From NCBI GenBank assembly GCA_937928755.1, contig CALEZI010000050.1, positions 27,278 through 91,277 of the forward strand: 64,000 bases of DNA, given 5' to 3'. Both the position numbers and the translations under genes were made by a program. The number at the start of each line of letters is the position of its first letter. The stretch's first letter is position 1. The notes under the pieces were generated by a model. It had not been told where the DNA came from. It made no database searches and saw nothing but the letters and a program-made list of their open reading frames with translations. Source of the stretch: an uncultured Rhodanobacteraceae bacterium. Lineage in GTDB: Bacteria; Pseudomonadota; Gammaproteobacteria; Xanthomonadales; SZUA-5. Positions 48,419 to 57,137 of the stretch are shown piece by piece.

Positions 48419-48532
48419 AAAAGGCAGTTCGCATGGTCGCCGCCAGTTTGATGCGCGAACAAGCGTACCGACAGGGGCGACCAGAACTCTCACCCTTCGC
48501 GATCATCCGCGACCGGTGTGAGAAATGCGGGC
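48321..48532. repeat. Second inverted pair of the GCCCGCATTTCTCAC family
   Basis: Left arm GCCCGCATTTCTCACGCCGG (48321-48340) and right arm (48513-48532) pair with one mismatch. The segment next to the left arm (CGCGAGAAGATGC) and the one before the right arm (CGCGATCATCCGCGA) also match the copy at 16861-17105. Confidence 0.85.
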
Positions 48533-48648
48533 CAGGTTTGGTGGGCGCGCTCCCGCGGGCGCGCCGTGTTTTCAGTGCAATGATGCGGTCGGAACTCTGA
48601 TTGCATCGCCTGGTCTCAGTGTTCGCGAGGGGCGGGGGAGGGCAGGCG

Positions 48649-49257
48649 GTGGCCATTCGATTCTTGGGTTTCCTGCTGCTCGCATCGGCGAGCGCGCCGG
48701 CTGCGGCCCTGCAGTGCCTGGTCGACGCCAGCCGCGCGCAGATCGGCGTGACCTTGCACTACGACCCAGCCTACGTGCGACTGGATTACCCCGGCGGCGA
48801 CGTGCCGATCGAGCGCGGCGTGTGCACCGACGTCATCGTGCGCGCCTATCGGAGCTTTGGCGTCGACTTGCAGCAACGGGTGCACGAGGACATGCGCGCC
48901 AACTTTTCGAGCTATCCGAAGCACTGGGGTCTGCGCAGCACCGACCGCAACATCGACCACCGCCGCGTGCCCAATCTGGCGCGCTATTTCGCCCGCCATG
49001 GGCAGGCGTTGGGGACGGCATCGACCGACGCCGAGTTCCGCCCCGGCGACCTCGTGACCTGGCGATTGCCCTCCGGCGTGCCGCATATCGGCATCGTGTC
49101 CGATGGCACAAGCGCTGCCGGAGTCCCGCTGATCGTGCACAACATCGGCGCCGGCGCGCGCGAGGAGGATGTGCTGCGCGAATTCACGGTCACCGGGCAC
49201 TTTCGCTACCAGCCGCCGGAGTTGATGGACGCCTGCCGCGAATCACAAGGGAAGTAA
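48649..49257 (+). CDS. Exported DUF1287-family protein (YijF-like)
   Basis: The protein has 202 residues from a GTG at 48649, eight bases after GGGAGGG. An N-terminal signal (VAIRFLGFLLLASASAPAAA) precedes the domain. Family features are QIGVTLHYDPAYVRLDYPGG, VCTDVIVRAYRSFGVDLQ with the conserved Cys and Asp, DMRANFSSYP, and FRPGDLVTW...VPHIGIVSD with a conserved His. The Cys/His placement recalls NlpC/P60-like amidases, but activity is unproven. An upstream TTG start would add a Gly/Arg tract and is less likely. Confidence 0.85.
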   Translation: MAIRFLGFLLLASASAPAAALQCLVDASRAQIGVTLHYDPAYVRLDYPGGDVPIERGVCTDVIVRAYRSFGVDLQQRVHEDMRANFSSYPKHWGLRSTDRNIDHRRVPNLARYFARHGQALGTASTDAEFRPGDLVTWRLPSGVPHIGIVSDGTSAAGVPLIVHNIGAGAREEDVLREFTVTGHFRYQPPELMDACRESQGK

Positions 49258-49291
49258 CCCGGCAGACCGCGCAGCTCAATCAGCGCCTGCC

Positions 49292-50521
49292 TCACGCGGC
49301 CGCGTCCGCTTCGGGCGAGTTCAGTGGACGCTGCCGCTGCGGCGCCAGCAGCCATGCTGGCACCGCCAACAGCGCCGCCAGCGCCGCCAGCGCCGGCGCG
49401 ACATGCACGATGGCCAGCGCCGCGGCGATCTGCAGCGCCGACAGCAGTCCCGCGGAGCCGGGGCGCGCATCGGTCCAACGGCCGAGCGACCACAGCGACA
49501 ACACCACCCACGCCGCGTACGCCGCCCCGGGCACACCACGCAAGGGGCTGGCCGCATCCAGCGCGATGACGTGGGTGCCGGCGGCAACCAGCAGGGCGAA
49601 GATTCCGCCGGCAAACCACGCCGCCGCGCCGTCGAGCGGCGCTTCGTATTTGCGAAACGCGGCGAGATCGAATGCCGGCGTAGGCTCGGCTGCCGCCAGA
49701 TCGGGCGGTCGCCAGCCCGGCGGCTTCAGCCACACCCTGAGCTTGTCGCCGACTTTGGCGGTGCGCCAACTGTCGCGGGCAAGCGCCGCATAAACCTCGA
49801 GGTTGGCCCAGATCGGATCGTGGCTCTTGAGTGGCTTGCGCGTGCCGTAAACCACCGGATCGTCGTCGCGCTCCTCCTCGAAGGTGCCGAACAATCGGTC
49901 CCACAGGATCAGGATGCCGCCGTAGTTCTTGTCGAGGTAACGCTGGTTGACGCCGTGATGCACGCGGTGGTTGGAGGGCGAAGCAAACACACGGTCGAAC
50001 CAGCCGAGTTTTCCGATCTGTTCGGTGTGGATCCAGTACTGGTAAAGCAGGTCGATCAGCGCCACCACCGCAAACACCAGCGGCGGGAAGCCCAGCAACG
50101 CCATCGGCACATAAAAGATCCAGCCGACCAGAAAGCCGCTGCTGCTCTGCCTGAGCGCAGTGCCGAGATTGAAGTCTTCGCTCTGGTGGTGCACCACATG
50201 CGCCGCCCAGAACAGCGCCACCTCGTGGCCGAAGCGGTGATTCCAGTAGTAGCAGAAGTCGTACACGATCAAGCCGACGACCCACACCCACCAGGCGTCG
50301 ACGGGCAGGTCGAACAGCGCCCACGACTGGAAAACCAGCACGTAGATGCCGAAGCTGATGGCTTTCGAATACAACCCGCTGACTTGCGAAACGGCGCCAA
50401 GGCCGACGCTGGAAATGGTGTCGCCCAGGCGATAGACGCGCTGCCGGCGGCGCCAGGCAACGGCCATCTCCAACGCCATCAGCACGAAAAACACAGGTAT
50501 TGCGTAAACGATCGGATTCAT
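49292..50521 (-). CDS. Fatty acid hydroxylase/sterol desaturase family membrane enzyme
   Basis: The protein has 409 residues and about nine membrane helices. The di-iron histidine clusters are HRFGH, HVVHH and, near residue 180, HRVHH, in the order typical of the family. After residue 260 an unassigned cytoplasmic segment (KVGDKLRVWLKPPGWRPPDL) is followed by four more helices. Such proteins hydroxylate or desaturate lipids with O2. The exact substrate is unknown. It diverges from the cupin gene. Confidence 0.9.
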   Translation of the reverse strand: MNPIVYAIPVFFVLMALEMAVAWRRRQRVYRLGDTISSVGLGAVSQVSGLYSKAISFGIYVLVFQSWALFDLPVDAWWVWVVGLIVYDFCYYWNHRFGHEVALFWAAHVVHHQSEDFNLGTALRQSSSGFLVGWIFYVPMALLGFPPLVFAVVALIDLLYQYWIHTEQIGKLGWFDRVFASPSNHRVHHGVNQRYLDKNYGGILILWDRLFGTFEEERDDDPVVYGTRKPLKSHDPIWANLEVYAALARDSWRTAKVGDKLRVWLKPPGWRPPDLAAAEPTPAFDLAAFRKYEAPLDGAAAWFAGGIFALLVAAGTHVIALDAASPLRGVPGAAYAAWVVLSLWSLGRWTDARPGSAGLLSALQIAAALAIVHVAPALAALAALLAVPAWLLAPQRQRPLNSPEADAAA

Positions 50522-50608
50522 GGCGCGAAGCGTTCCACGTGCGGCGTCGCCTTACAAGTCCCGGCGCGGGTGTAGATTGTCCGGCACGCCAACAGCATCG
50601 GGCTTGCC

Positions 50609-51148
50609 ATGAAGCCAGTCATCAATGTCGCCGACGCAGTGCCGGTCGAGGTCTCCAGCGGTGAACATTTCCAGGCGAGCATGCGCCGACTGGCGCAACC
50701 GCTCGGTGCCCAGCGTATTGGCGCCAATGTGACCACGGTGCCGCCGCGCAAGGCGGCCTTCCCGTTTCATCATCATCACGCCAACGAGGAGCACTTTTTT
50801 GTGCTCTCCGGAACGGGTGTGCTGCGCTACGGCGATGAGTGGCATGAGGTCGGACCCAACGATTACATCTATTGCCAGCCTGGGGCGGCCGAACATGCCC
50901 ACCAGTTGATCAACAGCGGCGATGTGGATCTGGTTTATCTGGGCATCTCGACGCTGCAGTTGCCCGAAGTCGTCGGTTACCCGGACAGCGACAAGACTGG
51001 CGTCGCGGTCGCACCGTTCGGACAGTTGCCGCCGCGCTTCCTGGTCGAGAACAAATTGCGCGATAGCGTCGGTTATTGGGATGGCGAGGACGGCGCGGCA
51101 TTTGCCGCGATCCTCGGACAGGCAGACGTCCATCCTCACCCGCGCTGA
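50609..51148 (+). CDS. Cupin-domain protein
   Basis: The protein has 179 residues. The metal-binding cupin motif 1 is FHHHHANEEHFFVLSGTGVL and motif 2 is GAAEHAHQLINSG. Four histidines and one glutamate are available for a metal. The C-terminal extension (VENKLRDSVGYWDGEDGAAF) suggests a small stand-alone cupin of the sugar-isomerase/dioxygenase-like superfamily. No substrate is evident. Confidence 0.85.
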   Translation: MKPVINVADAVPVEVSSGEHFQASMRRLAQPLGAQRIGANVTTVPPRKAAFPFHHHHANEEHFFVLSGTGVLRYGDEWHEVGPNDYIYCQPGAAEHAHQLINSGDVDLVYLGISTLQLPEVVGYPDSDKTGVAVAPFGQLPPRFLVENKLRDSVGYWDGEDGAAFAAILGQADVHPHPR

Positions 51149-51307
51149 CCGGGAAGGCTTCAGCCCGGCCAGTCCGCAACGGCTTGGCGCGCCGCAGCGC
51201 CGCCTCGCCGCCGATTTCCAACACTTCGGCTAAACCCCGGCTGCCAGCCGTGAACTTTGTGTGCACGCTGTGCCCCAAGCAGGCTCAACGACGCATGGAG
51301 CAAGGGC

Positions 51308-54300
51308 ATGAGGCTGGACTGGGTGGCACGCCAGAGGGTGAGCATTCTCGGCGCCGCGGCGCTGCTCTGCGTCGCCGGATTGATCGCATTGCTGCGCCTG
51401 CCGGTGCAACTGCTGCCGGACGTGGAAACCCCCACGATCAGCATCTGGACCGGCTGGCCGGGCGCCGCTGCGGCGGAGGTCGAGCGTGCGATCACCGAGC
51501 CGCAGGAGAGCGTGATGCGTGGTCTCGACGGGCTCGCCGAGATCAACGCCAACGCCAATGCCGGCGGCTCGTGGATCCAGTTGCGCTTCGCGCCGGGCAC
51601 CGATCTCGATCCGCTGTTCGTCGAGGTGATCGGGCGCCTGCAACGGGTTCCCGCACTGCCGCGCGAAGCGACGCCGCCGGTGGTCAATCGCGGCGACGAT
51701 GGCCCCGAACGCACGCTGATCTACTACTTCGTGCAACTGCTGCCGGGCAGCGAGGGGCCGGTAGAACGCCATCAGTCGATGGTGCAGCGGGTGATCGTGC
51801 CGCGCCTGGAACGCATCCCCGGCGTCGCCAGCGCGCGGATCAACTCCGGCCCCGACAGCGAGCTGCGCGTGACCATCGATCCGGCACGCGCGGCGGCGCT
51901 CGGCATCGAACTGCCGACGCTGGTGCAGACACTGTCGCGGCTCGACGATGTCTCCGCCGGGTCGGTTGAACTGGGCCGCAGCAGCTACGCATTGCGCCTG
52001 CATGGGCGTTTCAACCCGGATGAGCTGGACGCGCTTCCGGTCGGCCGCAGTGGCGAGCGCGTGGTGACCTTGGGCGAGATCGGCAGCGCCCGCTTCGAAC
52101 GCCCGGACCGCGCCGGGTTTTCCTACCAGAACGGCAATCCGGCGCTGACGCTGCAGTTGTTCCGTGAGCCGGGCACCAATGTGCTCGACACGCTGGATGC
52201 GTTGGATGCCGAAGTCTCGCTGCTGCGTGAAACGGTGCTGGCGCCGGCGGGACTCGACATCCAGAAGTCCTTCGAACCCGGCATCTTCATCCGCCGCGCG
52301 ATCGGTTTTCTGACCGGAAACCTGGGTCTTGGCCTGCTCGCCGCGCTGGGCCTCTTGTGGCTGTTCCTGCGCGACACCCGCGCCACGCTGCTGATCGCCA
52401 CCGCCGTACCGATTTCGCTGCTGGCGACCACGCTGGTGCTGGCCGCGCTCGGCAAGAGCCTGAACATGATCTCGATCGCCGGACTCGCCTTCGCGGTCGG
52501 CATGGTCATGGACGCGGCGATCGTGGTGGTCGAGAGCGCGCTGGCGCGGCGCGCGGCCGGCGCCGATGTCGAATCCGCTGCAAGCGACGGTGCCGGCCGC
52601 GTTGCCGGTGCGCTGGTCGCGGCGACGCTGACCACGGTCGCGGTGTTTCTGCCGGTGCTGGCGCTGAAGGACGTCGAAGGCCAGGTGTTCGCCGATCTCG
52701 CGCTGACCGTGGCGATTGCCGTGCTGGTGTCGCTGGCGGTGGCGCTGTGGGTAGTGCCGGCACTGCTGCCGCTGATGCTGCGCCAGCCGGCGAGTGCTCG
52801 TTTGGATGTGGCCTGGCCGGCGTTGGCGACGCGCATCGCCGCCACCTCGAACACGCCTCGCCGTGCGTGGCTGCTCAGCCTGACGCTGGTGACGCTGCCG
52901 CTGCTGCTGGCGCTCTGGCTGGCGCCGCCGCGCGACTATCTGCCGCCGGTCAAGCGCGCCGCCGTCGATGCCTTCCTGCAGACGCCGCCGGGCATGGGTT
53001 CCGATCGACTGGAGGCGGAAATCGCGCGCCCGATCATCGAGCGCATGCGGCCGTACATGGACGGTACGGCCGAGCCGAAGCTGCTCAACTACTACATCAT
53101 CAGCTGGACCGGCGGCGCCACGCTCGGTGCGCGTGTGCAAGATCCAGCGCGCATCGGTGAATTGGAGAATCTGCTCAATCAGAAGATCCTGGTCGGCCTG
53201 CCGGACCTGCGCGCTTTCGCCCGCGAGGGCGAGTTGTTCGGCGGCATGGGCGGCTCCGGACGCACCGTGTGGATCAACCTGCGCGGCAGCGATGTGTCCG
53301 CGCTGCGCCAGGCCGGCGTGCAGGCGGAGACGCTGCTGCGCGAGGCACTGCCCGGTGCACAGGTGCGGATGATCCCGGGCGCAACCGCCGAAGCCGCCGA
53401 GATCGCGGTGCTGCCCGACGACCAGCGCCTGGCCGAGCGCGGGTTGTCGCGTGTTTGGCTGGCGGACGCGCTGCGCGTGCTCGGCGACGGTCGTTTCCTC
53501 GGCGAGTATTTCGACGGCGAACGCCGCGTGCCGATTCTGCTGCGCGCACCGAACTGGGATCAGATCGACACCCTCGCCGCGACGCCGTTGGCGACGCCCT
53601 TCGGCGTGGTCACGCTCGGCGAACTGGCACGGCTGGAACTGGTGCGCTCGCCGTCGGAACTGCGCCGCGTCGATTTCGCGCGTGCGGTCACACTGACCGT
53701 CGATCCGGCGGAGACCGAATCGCTGGAAGAGACGCTGGCGCAGATCGAGCAGCAGTTGTTGCCGCGGATCCGTGCCTTGCTGCCGGCCGGCGCCAGCGTC
53801 GACCTTGGCGGCAGCGCCGGTCGGCTGGAGCAGTTGACGCAAGCGTTGCTCGGCAATCTCGGTCTGTCGCTGATCACGCTGGCGGTGATCCTGCTGCTGT
53901 TGTTGCGTTCGCCTTTCGATGCCGCGGTGGTACTGGCGACCCTGCCGCTGGCGGCGCTCGGCGGTGTCATCGGCCTCAACGTACTCGGCTGGTTCACGCC
54001 GCAGCCACTGGATCTTCTGACCATGATCGGCTTCGTCATGCTGCTGGCGATGGTGGTCAGCAATGGCGTGCTGCTGGTCAGCGAGGCGCGCGCCGCGGAG
54101 GCGCGCGGGCTGAGTCTGGATGCCGCGATCCAGCAGGCGCTGGCCGAACGCCTGCGTCCGCTGACACTCGGCGCGCTGACCGGCGTGGTTGGTGCGCTGC
54201 CGCTGGCCGTCAGCCCGGGCCCGGCGGCGTCGATCTATCGCGGCCTCGCCGCAGTCACCTGCGGTGGCGTGCTGCTGTCGCTGCTGCTGGTAGTTTTCCT

Positions 54301-54385
54301 GGTTCCGGCGCTGCTGCGCCTGCCCGCCGCGCGCCGCGCGCAGGCTCTCATCGTTGCTCCTTTGGAGGTGATCCATGAACACTGA
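51308..54385 (+). CDS. RND-family efflux pump, inner-membrane transporter
   Basis: The protein has 1025 residues in the AcrB/HAE1-like layout: first helix then LRLPVQLLPDVETPTISIWT, two large periplasmic loops and twelve helices. TM4 reads GLAFAVGMVMDAAIVVVESA, with one Asp where AcrB has two, as in several other RND branches. TM10-11 contain PLDLLTMIGFVMLLAMVVSN. ATG at 51308 (MRLDWVAR) is preferred to the upstream frame extension. The last codons overlap the start of the membrane fusion protein gene. No outer-membrane factor gene is nearby. The substrate is unknown. Confidence 0.93.
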   Translation: MRLDWVARQRVSILGAAALLCVAGLIALLRLPVQLLPDVETPTISIWTGWPGAAAAEVERAITEPQESVMRGLDGLAEINANANAGGSWIQLRFAPGTDLDPLFVEVIGRLQRVPALPREATPPVVNRGDDGPERTLIYYFVQLLPGSEGPVERHQSMVQRVIVPRLERIPGVASARINSGPDSELRVTIDPARAAALGIELPTLVQTLSRLDDVSAGSVELGRSSYALRLHGRFNPDELDALPVGRSGERVVTLGEIGSARFERPDRAGFSYQNGNPALTLQLFREPGTNVLDTLDALDAEVSLLRETVLAPAGLDIQKSFEPGIFIRRAIGFLTGNLGLGLLAALGLLWLFLRDTRATLLIATAVPISLLATTLVLAALGKSLNMISIAGLAFAVGMVMDAAIVVVESALARRAAGADVESAASDGAGRVAGALVAATLTTVAVFLPVLALKDVEGQVFADLALTVAIAVLVSLAVALWVVPALLPLMLRQPASARLDVAWPALATRIAATSNTPRRAWLLSLTLVTLPLLLALWLAPPRDYLPPVKRAAVDAFLQTPPGMGSDRLEAEIARPIIERMRPYMDGTAEPKLLNYYIISWTGGATLGARVQDPARIGELENLLNQKILVGLPDLRAFAREGELFGGMGGSGRTVWINLRGSDVSALRQAGVQAETLLREALPGAQVRMIPGATAEAAEIAVLPDDQRLAERGLSRVWLADALRVLGDGRFLGEYFDGERRVPILLRAPNWDQIDTLAATPLATPFGVVTLGELARLELVRSPSELRRVDFARAVTLTVDPAETESLEETLAQIEQQLLPRIRALLPAGASVDLGGSAGRLEQLTQALLGNLGLSLITLAVILLLLLRSPFDAAVVLATLPLAALGGVIGLNVLGWFTPQPLDLLTMIGFVMLLAMVVSNGVLLVSEARAAEARGLSLDAAIQQALAERLRPLTLGALTGVVGALPLAVSPGPAASIYRGLAAVTCGGVLLSLLLVVFLVPALLRLPAARRAQALIVAPLEVIHEH

Positions 54386-55679
54386 GCCACTCTTGTGGGT
54401 TCGCACCTTGTGCGAGCGCTTCTCCCCGACTCTCGCCACGCACCCGTGGCGTAAGCTGTTGAATCGTCATTGCGAGCGTAGCGAAGCAATCCAGCGCCTT
54501 TGCTTTGTCGTGCTTGAGAGCAAGGGCAAGGTCACTGGATTGCTTCGTCGCTACGCTCCTCGCAATGACGAGGTTCATGGCTCGTGGGCAGTTTCGAACC
54601 GAAGCAGGCCGCTCGCAATGGCGTTTGCCGCGACGCTGTCCGTCAGTGCCGCCGCCCAAGCGCCGGAAGCGCCACCACCCGTGGTGATCACCGCGCCGGT
54701 CAGCGCCGAGCTGCTGGCGCCGACGCGCAGCCTGCAGGGCACGGTCGTTGCCGCGCGCGAGGCTGAGTTGGCCAGTCGTGTGGAGGCGCGCGTCGCCTGG
54801 GTCGCGGCGCTCGGCACGCAGGCAAAGAAGGGTGACGTCGTCGCCCGACTGGATGACGCGCAGGTGCGCCTGGCGCTGGCGCGCGAACGCGCCCGACTGG
54901 AACGCCTGCAGGCCGAACGCGCACTCGCCGGGCGCCAACTGGAGCGCTTGCAGGCGATGGCCGATGCGGTGCCCGCCGCCCAGCGCGACGAAGCGGCGGC
55001 GCGTGCCGAAGTCCTTGGCGCGCAAGTGGCCGAAGCGCGCGTCGCGCTGCAACTGGCGCAACTGCAACTCGATGAAACCACCATCGAGGCGCCGTTTGCC
55101 GGCACCGTGGTTGCCGAGCTGAAACAGCCCGGCGAGCAGGTGGCGGTCGGCGCGCCGTTGCTGCGCCTGACCGACACCGAGCGCGTCGAACTGGAGCTGG
55201 CGGTTCCTGTCGAGTTTGCGGGGCACGCCAAAGTCGGCGCGTCGGTCGTCGTCGACGGTCTGGCGGATAGCGGCGTGGCGACGATTCGCGCCATCGTTCC
55301 TGGCACCGCGCAGACGCGTCAGTTGCGCGTGCGCATTGCGTTGCCGGGTCTATCGGCGGCGCCGGTCGGCGCGGCGCTGGCTGCGCATTGGCCGTCGGCC
55401 GCGGCGGCGACCGCGTTGACCGTCCCGATGGATGCCTTGATGCGACGCGGTGATAGCGTGCATCTGCTGCGCGTCGATGGCGGCGTGGTGCGCCAGGTGC
55501 CGGTCGAAGTCGGAAACCGCGCTGGCAATCGCGTCGCTGTCGTCGGCCAGATCGGCCCCGGCGACGATGTCGTCGTGCGTGGCGGCGAACGACTGGCCGA
55601 TGGCGCCAAGGTCAGCGTGGGCACCGCACCGGCGGCGGCATTGGCGGTGTTGCCCAAGACGGCGCGCAATGGGACATGA
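54375..55679 (+). CDS. Membrane fusion protein of the RND pump, with repeat-derived N-terminus
   Basis: The protein has 434 residues from the ATG at 54375, which has GGAGG six bases upstream and overlaps the pump stop codon. Residues 1-75 are encoded by mobile-type repeats: a hairpin unit at 54395-54422 and an ATTGCGAG element at 54465-54573. They give peptides such as RHCERSEAIQ and LLRRYAPRNDE with no fusion-protein homology. A buried signal-like segment (NRSRPLAMAFAATLSVSAAA) follows at 75-94, then a normal HlyD/AcrA fold: lipoyl half VVAAREAELASRVEARVAWV, long alpha-hairpin, TIEAPFAGTVVAELKQPGEQ, beta-barrel. An alternative start is the ATG at 54618, which leaves a truncated signal. Confidence 0.85.
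   Translation: MNTEPLLWVRTLCERFSPTLATHPWRKLLNRHCERSEAIQRLCFVVLESKGKVTGLLRRYAPRNDEVHGSWAVSNRSRPLAMAFAATLSVSAAAQAPEAPPPVVITAPVSAELLAPTRSLQGTVVAAREAELASRVEARVAWVAALGTQAKKGDVVARLDDAQVRLALARERARLERLQAERALAGRQLERLQAMADAVPAAQRDEAAARAEVLGAQVAEARVALQLAQLQLDETTIEAPFAGTVVAELKQPGEQVAVGAPLLRLTDTERVELELAVPVEFAGHAKVGASVVVDGLADSGVATIRAIVPGTAQTRQLRVRIALPGLSAAPVGAALAAHWPSAAAATALTVPMDALMRRGDSVHLLRVDGGVVRQVPVEVGNRAGNRVAVVGQIGPGDDVVVRGGERLADGAKVSVGTAPAAALAVLPKTARNGT
54395..54422. repeat. Variant GTCCAGAC-type hairpin unit inside a coding region
   Basis: GTGGGTTCGCACCTTGTGCG continues to GCGCTT. It keeps the outer GTGGGT and CGCTT ends of the family, and its inner arms TCGCAC and GTGCGA still pair. It lies eight codons into the membrane fusion protein gene. 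Confidence 0.65.
54465..54573. repeat. ATTGCGAG-family inverted-repeat element, copy 3, inside a coding region
   Basis: Left arm CGTCATTGCGAGCGTAGCG and right arm ending CTCGCAATGACGAG flank about 40 unique bases. It is read through in frame by the membrane fusion protein gene (codons 31-67). Confidence 0.9.
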
Positions 55680-55702
55680 ATCGGAGCCGGCTCTTTGCTT
55701 TA

Positions 55703-55965
55703 GTGGGTCCGGACTTGTCCGGACGCTTTTGGCTGTTGTGGGTCCGGACTTGTCCGGACGCTCTTCCGGCAGTTCCGGCCAGGAGCGTCCAGACAAGTCT
55801 GGACCCACAGAAGCGGGTGAAGCGTCCAGACAAGTCTGGACCCAGAAGCGGAAGGAGCGTCCAGACAAGTCTGGGCCCACAGAAGCGGGTGAAGCGTCCA
55901 GACAAGTCTGGACCCACAGAAGCGGGAGGAGCGTCCAGACAAGTCTGCACCGACAGAAGCGGAGG
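55703..55965. repeat. Array of seven GTCCAGAC/GTCCGGAC hairpin units
   Basis: Two forward units (GTGGGTCCGGACTTGTCCGG, then ACGCTT) are followed by five reverse units (GAGCGTCCAGACAAGTCTGG, then ACCCACAG) spaced 35-37 bases apart and joined by AAGCGGGTG-like linkers. Each unit folds into an eight-pair stem around two bases. The array fills most of the gap after the membrane fusion protein gene. It is not a CRISPR array: the linkers are repeats too and no cas gene is present. Confidence 0.95.
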
Positions 55966-56093
55966 TCCCACCCGTGCCATCAGTTCACCCGCCGACCCGT
56001 AACCACTCGCACTGTCGGTGCGTCCAATACATCGCATAGGGTTACTGCACCACGACCCGAGTGTCGGCCAAACGGAGAAGCCAGGAGCTCAAC

Positions 56094-56243
56094 ATGGACA
56101 ACTCAATGGAACAGCGCTTCGTCGATCGGCTGCTGCATGCGCTTGCAGCGATGGGTGATTACAGCTCGGCAGAAAAGACTGCCGAGCCGGCACTCGCAGC
56201 CGCCCAGGAACAGGCGCCAAAGACACCCCCACTTCCCCATTGA
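56094..56243 (+). CDS. Small hypothetical protein (49 aa) upstream of the VETVNG protein
   Basis: The ATG at 56094 has AGGAG six to seven bases upstream. The product, MDNSMEQRFVDRLLHALAAM and then a Pro/Ala/Glu-rich tail, begins with an amphipathic helix and is otherwise low complexity. Its stop lies ten bases before the next start. It may be a true small protein or a leader peptide that couples translation of the downstream gene. No homologue is recognised. Confidence 0.6.
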   Translation: MDNSMEQRFVDRLLHALAAMGDYSSAEKTAEPALAAAQEQAPKTPPLPH

Positions 56244-56253
56244 GGTACAACCC

Positions 56254-56997
56254 ATGAAGAAGCAACTGCTGGTTGCGGCCGTGATCGCTGCATTTTCGTT
56301 CCAGGCTGGTGCAGCTTTGGCTGCAACCATTGTCGCGCCAGGTTCCAGCCACGATTCGGTCAACAAGTCGCTGACGGTCGGCGCCGGCACCCAGGTCAAG
56401 GACGTCGAAACCGTCAACGGCAGCATCGACATCGAAAGCAAGGCAAGTGCTGAAGAGGTGGCGACGGTCAATGGCAGCATCGACGTCGGCGACGACGTCA
56501 GCGTCGGTTCGCTGGAAACCGTCAACGGCAGCATTCGCGCCGGCGCGGGCCTCAAGGTCGCTGCCGATGTCGAGACCGTCAACGGGCGCATCGAGATCGG
56601 CGCAGGCTCTGCGGTGCAGGGTTCGGTATCGACCGTCAACGGCCGGGTGCAATTGCAGCAGTCCAGTGTCGCCAAGAATGTGGAGACCGTGAACGGCGGG
56701 CTCAGCTTCAACGGCGCCCGCATCGGCGGCAACGTCGAACTGGTCAACGGTCGCGCCGATGTGCTCGAAGGCACCATCGTCGCCGGCGATCTGATCGTGC
56801 ACAAGCCCAAGGGAAACTGGGGCTGGGGCAACAAGTCCAAGCCGCCGGTGGTGGTCATCGGCGCCGGCAGCGAAATCGGTGGCCGCATCCTGGTCGAGAA
56901 CGAGAAGACCAAGCTGTACGTTCACGAGGGTGCGCGCGTCGGCAGTGTCGAGGGCGTGCAGGCGATTCGTTTCGCCGGCGCCAACGCACCGGAGTGA
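56254..56997 (+). CDS. Exported seven-repeat VETVNG beta-solenoid protein
   Basis: The protein has 247 residues; GAGGT precedes the ATG at 56254. A signal peptide (MKKQLLVAAVIAAFSFQAGA) is followed by seven tandem repeats of about 17-18 residues with core VETVNGSI (variants VATVNGSI, LETVNGSI, VETVNGRI, VSTVNGRV, VETVNGGL, VELVNGRA). The pattern implies a right-handed beta-solenoid related to bactofilin/DUF4097-like folds, with Asn-Gly at each turn. A Trp/Gly/Lys loop (KPKGNWGWGNKSKPP) interrupts before two last coils. It is probably periplasmic or surface-exposed; the function is unknown. A strong terminator follows. Confidence 0.85.
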   Translation: MKKQLLVAAVIAAFSFQAGAALAATIVAPGSSHDSVNKSLTVGAGTQVKDVETVNGSIDIESKASAEEVATVNGSIDVGDDVSVGSLETVNGSIRAGAGLKVAADVETVNGRIEIGAGSAVQGSVSTVNGRVQLQQSSVAKNVETVNGGLSFNGARIGGNVELVNGRADVLEGTIVAGDLIVHKPKGNWGWGNKSKPPVVVIGAGSEIGGRILVENEKTKLYVHEGARVGSVEGVQAIRFAGANAPE

Positions 56998-57137
56998 AGC
57001 GATCCTGAAGATCGGTCTGCGCGTTGTTCACCTTTGCGCAGGAACTTCAACGGGTTTGACCGGTCTTAGCTTGCACAGGGCGCATTCACTCCACATCCCC
57101 TCCCTGGGATGGCGCAGGCTCACATGGGACCTCTTCG

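Noticed and set aside
51230..54439. 1069-codon open frame on the minus strand opposite the RND pump
   Set aside because: The composition is dominated by Gln, Arg and His, as expected of the reverse complement of a GC-rich membrane protein gene. No motif or start signal was found.
55703..55965. CRISPR-like spacing of 35-37 bases in the repeat array
   Set aside because: The sequence between palindromes is itself repeated, units occur in both orientations and at other loci, and no cas gene is present.
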